Below the pieces are notes generated by a model. The model saw only the letters and a program-made list of their open reading frames with translations, was not told the origin of the DNA and did not search any database. From the NCBI GenBank assembly GCA_037157565.1, contig JAZHRO010000012.1, positions 54,613,501 to 54,677,500 on the forward strand: a stretch of DNA of 64,000 bases, read 5' to 3'. Shown here one piece after another: positions 59,301 to 64,000 of this stretch (its first letter is position 1; each line of letters opens with the position of its first letter). The translations under genes and the position numbers were made by a program. Source of the DNA: Thalassia testudinum. Its lineage: Eukaryota > Streptophyta > Magnoliopsida > Alismatales > Hydrocharitaceae.

Positions 59301-60277
59301 CACCACATCACCTTCGCTGAGGTCCCGCGAAGATTTATAGGCCTTTAGCTTGGGTTATGAGGCCGTGCTCTCTTGTATAGGTCTTCGCCGGACTCGTCTT
59401 AGCCCTTAACCTCGACCAATGAGCTTTGGCCGTCTCTGAGACGCTAAGCTTTGTGAGAAGCTCCACGACGATATAAGGATCATTTTACAACCTCAACCAT
59501 TGCTTTTCGTGCAAGGAAAAGCTCCAACGAACTCGTCAAAATCTCGTTGACTTCCTCAACTTCGGCGTTGTCATCAGTGACCATAGCCGTTGCCAACTGT
59601 CATGACACCACCGCCATTAAGTTGATCTTCCGTCGCCGGACCTACTCCGTCGTTCGTCAAATCAAATCCCCCACTGGAGCTCGATTCTGAGGTGTGGCTG
59701 GTGAGCCCCGCAGGAGCTAAAGAGGGAGCTCGAGCTCCTTTTTGTAGGATCTGAAGAAAAAAGGCTAGGGACCTCCATGCAAACAAAAGAAATTTGCAAG
59801 GATTGATGTGCAAAATTTGTAGGGGCCCAATTGTGAGAAAAGTTTTGTTTCCAGGAATTGATTTGAGATTCTGTTTAGTTGGTTGATGATTTGATTGTAT
59901 GATTTAGTGCTTTTCTTGCATTATTTTGTTCCAACATTGTTGATACAAATTATTTAATGCTTAACTCTCTTCACATTTAATTCTTATTGATTAAGCATGA
60001 GATAATTGAAATATATTTTTCTCAATTAAATTATTGAGTTGAGTGATTAATCTTTTCTGAACTAGATTTCGTTTGTAGGAAATCAAATTAATTGTAGCTA
60101 GTTCCCGAGCTAAATTTTTGCAAAAATCTTGATAGTGATAGGTCGTACATTTCTGTTTCTCCCTGAGATGACCTCGGACTTCCATTTGAGCTTATAAATT
60201 TTAAATATTGATTTCGCTTTAATCATCTATATTGCGAAGTGACGTAACCTTTTAAAACCTGACTTTAGCAAGTTAAT
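56352..60277 (+). repeat. Old Athila-like LTR, interrupted by LTR Z
   Basis: The part at 56860-57010 aligns with the A LTR at 10800-10940: AAAATTTGGGC, then TTTGCAATTTGG, then ATATCCTTGCAAAGA and CCCCCC. The U5-like block near 60145-60180 (CTCCCTGAGATGACCTCGGA) matches the GCTCCCTG.GTTCGACCTCG block of A, C and D. Boundaries are set only by where the flanking duplicated unit stops (AAGTTCT near 56345-56351) and resumes (60278); clear TG/CA ends and a duplication were not found. Frames inside (for example 56948-57385, 58862-59215) carry no domain. Confidence 0.5.
57500..58835 (+). mobile_element. LTR Z, same family as Y (ends approximate)
   Basis: This segment has the TATA context CCACCTCTATATAAGGCC (TATA at 58015-58021) and an end block GCCTCCTTGGACGACTCG near 58748-58765. 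Both are found in reverse complement in Y (62656-62665 and about 61875-61890). A TGCATGCATTAGCATAAATT start-like region lies at about 57527. No PBS or coding region follows, so a solo LTR is likely. I could not fix the duplication. The frame at 58128-58355 is not supported as a gene. Confidence 0.5.
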
Positions 60278-60780
60278 AAGTTCTCTTCTGTAGAAGAAGT
60301 GATCTTGAACTCTCCCTGAAGCCTTAGAATGTAAACCCAACCAATTGAATCGAAACCTTAACAAGAAGATTGGGATCATGTAATTTGACAATAATATGAC
60401 AAGGGAGATGGTGCGACCCAATTGATGCATAACATTGGAACTGGTATGACCTTGTAATTGCACAACAGTAGAAATATGGCTTTGTTGGAAAAGAAAACAA
60501 TTAGCAGCAAATCCAAGATTGAGAAAGGGTGTGGCTATGTATAAGAAAAGGAATACAAGTTCTCTCCTCTAGAAAAAGTGATCTTGAACTCTCCCTGATG
60601 CCTAAGAATGTAAACCCAACCAATTGAATCGAAACCCTAACAAGAAGGATGGGATCATGTAATTTGACAATAATATAACAAGGGATATGGTGCGACCCGA
60701 TTGATGCATGACATAGGAATTGGTATGATCTCATAACTGCACAATATGGTGTTGTTGGAAAAGAAAACAACAAACGAGAT
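60278..60780 (+). repeat. Tandem duplication, 279-bp period
   Basis: AAGTTCTCTTCTGTAGAAGA at 60278 and AAGTTCTCTCCTCTAGAAAA at 60557 begin two copies sharing GTGATCTTGAACTCTCCCTG, ACCCAACCAATTGAATCGAA, GGGATCATGTAATTTGACAA and GTTGGAAAAGAAAACAA. The second copy is cut short at about 60780. The unit end also occurs at 56294-56350, before the inserted LTR. Confidence 0.85.
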
Positions 60781-60886
60781 ACTGCATATGAAATGGATGA
60801 GGAGCCCTCCAAGTGAAATTTAGCACGCTTTAGATGTAAAAACTAGATAGCTTCAAATTTGAAGGTGCTCTGATGGAGGAGGTGAT
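60781..60886 (-). repeat. Short reverse E-type LTR fragment
   Basis: GAAATGGATGAGGAGCCCTC to GGAGGAGGTGA matches 49290-49390, part of the reverse E-type LTR. It stops where X2 begins. Confidence 0.5.
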
Positions 60887-61786
60887 GTAAACACATTTAA
60901 TTAGGTTAAAATGGCTATTTATGCATGTTCTTAGGCTTAGATTTATGTTTCATATTATAAATATTGCATAGCATGCATTATTCTGCATTTAGAATAGTTG
61001 TGTATATTTTAGGTTAATTGCATCCTTTTTATGTCCAGGAGGGAAGGAGATTTATTTCGAGGCCTCGGATGGATGATCTGAATGTACATATATGATTAGG
61101 ACGATGATCGGAGTCCAATGCCTTCGAGATCGTCCTAATCGGAATCCTGTATCACCTTATGGGATCCGAGGAAGATTAATGGTCAAGGGGCAATGTGACA
61201 TTCTTACATGCTTTAGATGAAAAATCCAACCGTACGGATGGATCCAGAGCGATAATTGTAGTTCGGTAACATGGAAATCATCTCGATCCAAGCATCGTGG
61301 CACCCTCTTCAACAAAAAGAAGATGGACGGCCCAGATGGCACCACGTGGTGCCATCTAGATCGCCTAGCACCGGTCAGCAGAAGTTGCTCCTCCTTAAAG
61401 GCATCTCCTCTCATGAGATCTGGGCCGTTGGATGCCCATCCAACGGTTCTTGTGAAGCCACGTCCCCCACCCTTCTTCAAAAGAGCCTCCATCACGCGAT
61501 CTTAACCGTTGGATGAAAATCCAATGGCTAGGATTGCTTGACCATCAACTGCGGTTAATTCGAAATCGCAACATCTTTGGCGCATGGTGCAGCGACCTTG
61601 AGAGGAGCTCGCACAGCCGTGGAATGGGGTCAACTCTCCCAAGCACCTCTAATTGGCCGCAGAAGAGAAGTGCCTTAATTTCGACTGCCCTATCGTGCAT
61701 GAGCGGTTGAGATGAGGCTACGTGGGTGCACGGATTAGCGTGGATGTAGCACACGACCATCATCTTATCGCGTTTTTGCGTAGTTT
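60887..61786 (+). mobile_element. LTR X2 (related to X1), cut by Y
   Basis: Aligns with X1 around 61100-61360 (for example AGATGAAAAATCCAACCGTA / CGGATGGATCC and AAGAAGATGGAC). The start at 60887 is TGTAAACACATTTAATTAGG, placed where the flanking fragment homology ends. The right side is interrupted by Y at 61787. It contains a 24-bp perfect palindrome (61334-61357) and two CCGTTGGAT hairpins. No coding region; frames at 61157-61763 are not supported. Confidence 0.55.
61334..61357. repeat. Perfect 24-bp palindrome centred on CACGTG
   Basis: Half-site AGATGGCACCAC followed by its exact reverse complement. The centre is a G-box/E-box core. X1 has the diverged form GATGGCGTCACGTGGCACC near 47277. 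Confidence 0.9.
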
Positions 61787-64000
61787 GTTAATTTAGGGTT
61801 TTAAGTCGTTGCAACGCACAAAAACGGATTCGCTTTTAAATTTATATTCCTAGATAATGGGGTATCTAGGGTCGTCCAAGGAGGCAAGTTTGCAAAAAAT
61901 TAAATCTCTTGCTTGGAAAATAAATCTCAACTTTCTTTTTGGTCTTTTTGAATAATAGTTTTTATAATTTTTGAAATAAAGGCAACATACAAGTTTTTAT
62001 TGAAAGCTAGAAAATAACTAATACCTAATTCAAGAAACCTAACCCTAAGGTGATAGGTAGAGCCTCTCCCTAAGCTCACCCTAGGCACGTGGAGGCCTAG
62101 AATAATTAGGGAGAGAAAGTGAAACAATTGCTAGGCAAAAATTGTAAAAAGCTATGCAACCAAAAATTGAAAGAATGCAATTTGAATTAAAGCAAAATTA
62201 TGCACACAAAACCTATAGAGGAATGCTTCTACTCTACTTGAAAATATAACAAAAATAAAACACAAATCTTATAGATAGATGGAGAAGAAGGAGGCTTCTT
62301 GCTCCAAGCCTGGTAGCTCCCGGGCTTGAAAAGAGTCTTGCAACTCCTTCCTTGCTATGCTCCTCCAAGATGGTGTCCTCCAAGGTGGAAGCTACCACCT
62401 TCAATTCTCCTCCTCCAAGGGTGGACGTCCACCCTAGGTCCTTCTCCTTTGCCTGGCCGTCCTCCTTGAAGTAGAATGGCTCTCCTCCTTGGCATGGCAC
62501 AAGTTGAAGAGAGTGGGGAGAAGAAGGCACCAAAGGGGCTGGTGATGTGCCCCCTTAATCTTCTTCTCTACTCCTTCTTCTTGGCCGTAGGTGTAGGTAG
62601 ATGTAGGTGGAATAATACACTAATGGAGGATGATTTTTATGTGGTGATATGGTGGCTTTATATAGAGGTGGAGAGGGGGGTAGTTGGCGTGAATAGGTGG
62701 ACTAGGATGGAGTTTGGTGGTGGTTATGGGTGGTTAGAATGATCCTAGGGCTAGGGTTAGTTGGCGCCACCTTAAAGGGTGTTAAGGGGGTGGTTATGGT
62801 GGTGTTGGTGGCTTTTGGTGGTGGAGAGACACCACCATTTTGGCGCCAACCTAGGGTCTTCTAGAAGGGGGGTTAGGTGGATGGTGGAGATGGATTTAAG
62901 GAGAGGTGTATGGTGGAGATGAAGGGAATTTTGGAGGGAAAGCTGGCGCCAAAAGGGAAGGGTTCTAGAAGGTTATTTTGGAGGGAAAATAGGTGGCTTT
63001 TGGTAGTGGTGATGGGATGAAGGGGTGTGATGGTGGTGGTGCCAACTTGGAGTAGGATAGCTAGCTTAGGTGAGCTTAGTTGATGGAGCTAGCTAGGGTT
63101 GAGTTGAAGGTGGTGGATGGCCAAGGAGTTGGATGTTAGGTAAGCTAAGCTAAGCTAAGCTAGCTTAGCTAGTTATGGAGTAGAGGAGTAGGTAATGTGA
63201 GCTAAGGTTTGAAGAGAGGAGCTAAGGAGGAGAAGTCTGGAGCTTGAACTGGAGTTGGCAGCTGCTGAAGAGGCTGTCATGGAGCTACTCTAGCTGGCAT
63301 GGAGCTACTCTAGCTGGCTTAGCTTGCTAGTTCTTTGCTAGTTGCTAAGCCAAGCTAAAGTGAGCTAGCTTCTACCATAATGAGCTGAGGTGAGCTGGGT
63401 CTGGTGCTCCTGGGGAGGATCAAGCTGGTTGAGGTAGCTAAGGTAGCTTAGCTCAACTGAGTTGAGCTAAGTTGAGTCCCCGGGAGCTGGACTTGAGCTT
63501 CCTGAGCTGGAATGAAGTCATCTTTAGCTGGCTGGAGTTGAGTCGAGCTATATATAGTTGGACCTAAGCTGGGGTGAACTCCAGTCAACTCAGCTGAGCT
63601 AGCTAGAGCTCCCTGTGGACTAATAAGAGCTGAGATGAGCTAGACTCAACTAAGTTGAGCTGAATCTGAGCTGACCTGAGCTAGGGTGAGCTAAGATGAG
63701 TACTTTTGAGCTGCCATTCAACTGAGATGAGCTGAATGGAGCTAGGATGAGCTAACCATAATTCAGGTGAGCTGAATTCCAACTATGGTAAGCTGGATCA
63801 AGCTGAGTTCCAGCTGGTGAGAGCTTCTCCCTCACCAGTTGCCTTCCTGAGTGCTAGGGTACTAGGGATTTGGCAATTTGTTTATCCCTAACACTCACAA
63901 AAACACATTAAAAACATAATAAAAAATGCAATGCATGCCTAACCTAATTTATGCCTAAATGCAGCCTAAAAACCTGTTTGCACAGTAAAATCCTAAGAGC
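61787..64000 (-). mobile_element. LTR Y, reverse-oriented, runs off the window
   Basis: The plus-strand left edge is TGTTAATTTAGGG after GTAGT, that is, a minus-strand LTR end CCCTAAATTAACA. On the minus strand it has TATA CTATATAAAG (62665-62656) in the CTCCACCTCTATATAAAGCC context shared with Z, and a GCCTCCTTGGACGACCC block near 61880. U3 extends right through an AGCT-rich region to beyond 64000, so length, duplication and whether it is solo cannot be judged. Frames at 62234-62742 are not supported as genes. Confidence 0.55.
63040..63840. repeat. AGCT-rich low-complexity tract
   Basis: Dense GAGCTG, GAGCTA, TAGCTAGCTT and AAGCTAAGCTAAGCTAAGCT strings in slightly varied units of about 10-20 bp, in the U3 part of Y. 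AGCT is self-complementary, so many small palindromes result. Confidence 0.85.

Overview
This is an intergenic stretch of a flowering-plant nuclear genome, made almost entirely of nested transposable elements, with one convincing host gene: a small cysteine-rich lipid-transfer-type protein (nsLTP/8-cysteine motif) at 54302-54748 on the minus strand. Plant origin follows from Athila-type Ty3/gypsy elements with a tRNA-Asp-type primer binding site, a CACTA (En/Spm) transposon, long LTRs starting TG and ending CA with 5-bp target duplications, and the nsLTP. I cannot name the species. No CRISPR array, rRNA or tRNA gene, or prokaryotic operon was seen.

Layout, left to right. 1-5338: minus-strand remains of a CACTA transposon (TnpA-like exons, GGT-rich filler, a TNP2 C-terminal piece), interrupted by a 2.2-kb solo LTR (G, 2097-4291, duplication GGCAT). 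5339-44296: an old Athila-like element E on the plus strand. Its RT is split by a reverse solo LTR (F, 5536-9503, TACTT). Its RNase H and integrase are separated by a complete gag-only element A (10298-19715, CTGAC). Its 3' LTR (from 22725) is split by a full-length element C (24019-40770, GAAGT), which carries a solo LTR D in its leader (27692-30475, GCTGC). 44297-45841: the other end of a CACTA element, with GGA-rich filler and subterminal repeats. 45842-49943: an old reverse-oriented E-type LTR, split by solo LTR X1 (46824-48340, ATTAG). 49944-52703: solo LTR I, reverse (TTATA). 52709-56351: the low-copy part, with the nsLTP gene. 56352-64000: another old Athila-like LTR holding an unrelated LTR Z, a 279-bp tandem duplication, and LTR pieces X2 and Y.

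Relative ages follow from nesting. E is older than F, A and C, and C is older than D. A looks youngest: about 1 percent difference between its LTRs over the last 880 bp by eye and more near the start, against roughly 9 percent for C in a 235-bp sample. All pol genes seen are broken. A keeps a gag with one frameshift but lost pol through a deletion of about 4.3 kb relative to C.

Two observations deserve follow-up. First, the LTRs of A, C and D carry a plant snRNA-type upstream sequence element (RTCCCACATCG or one-base variants) followed after exactly 24 nt by a TATA or A/T-rich box. That is the spacing known for Pol III-type U6/U3 genes. Next comes a conserved block of about 200-240 nt that ends near a T4 run, so a hidden small-RNA unit inside the LTRs is possible. 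Second, LTRs of two groups begin with a 17-nt hairpin (7-nt arms, 3-nt loop), either TGATGAGNNNCTCATCA or TGATTGCNNNGCAATCA.
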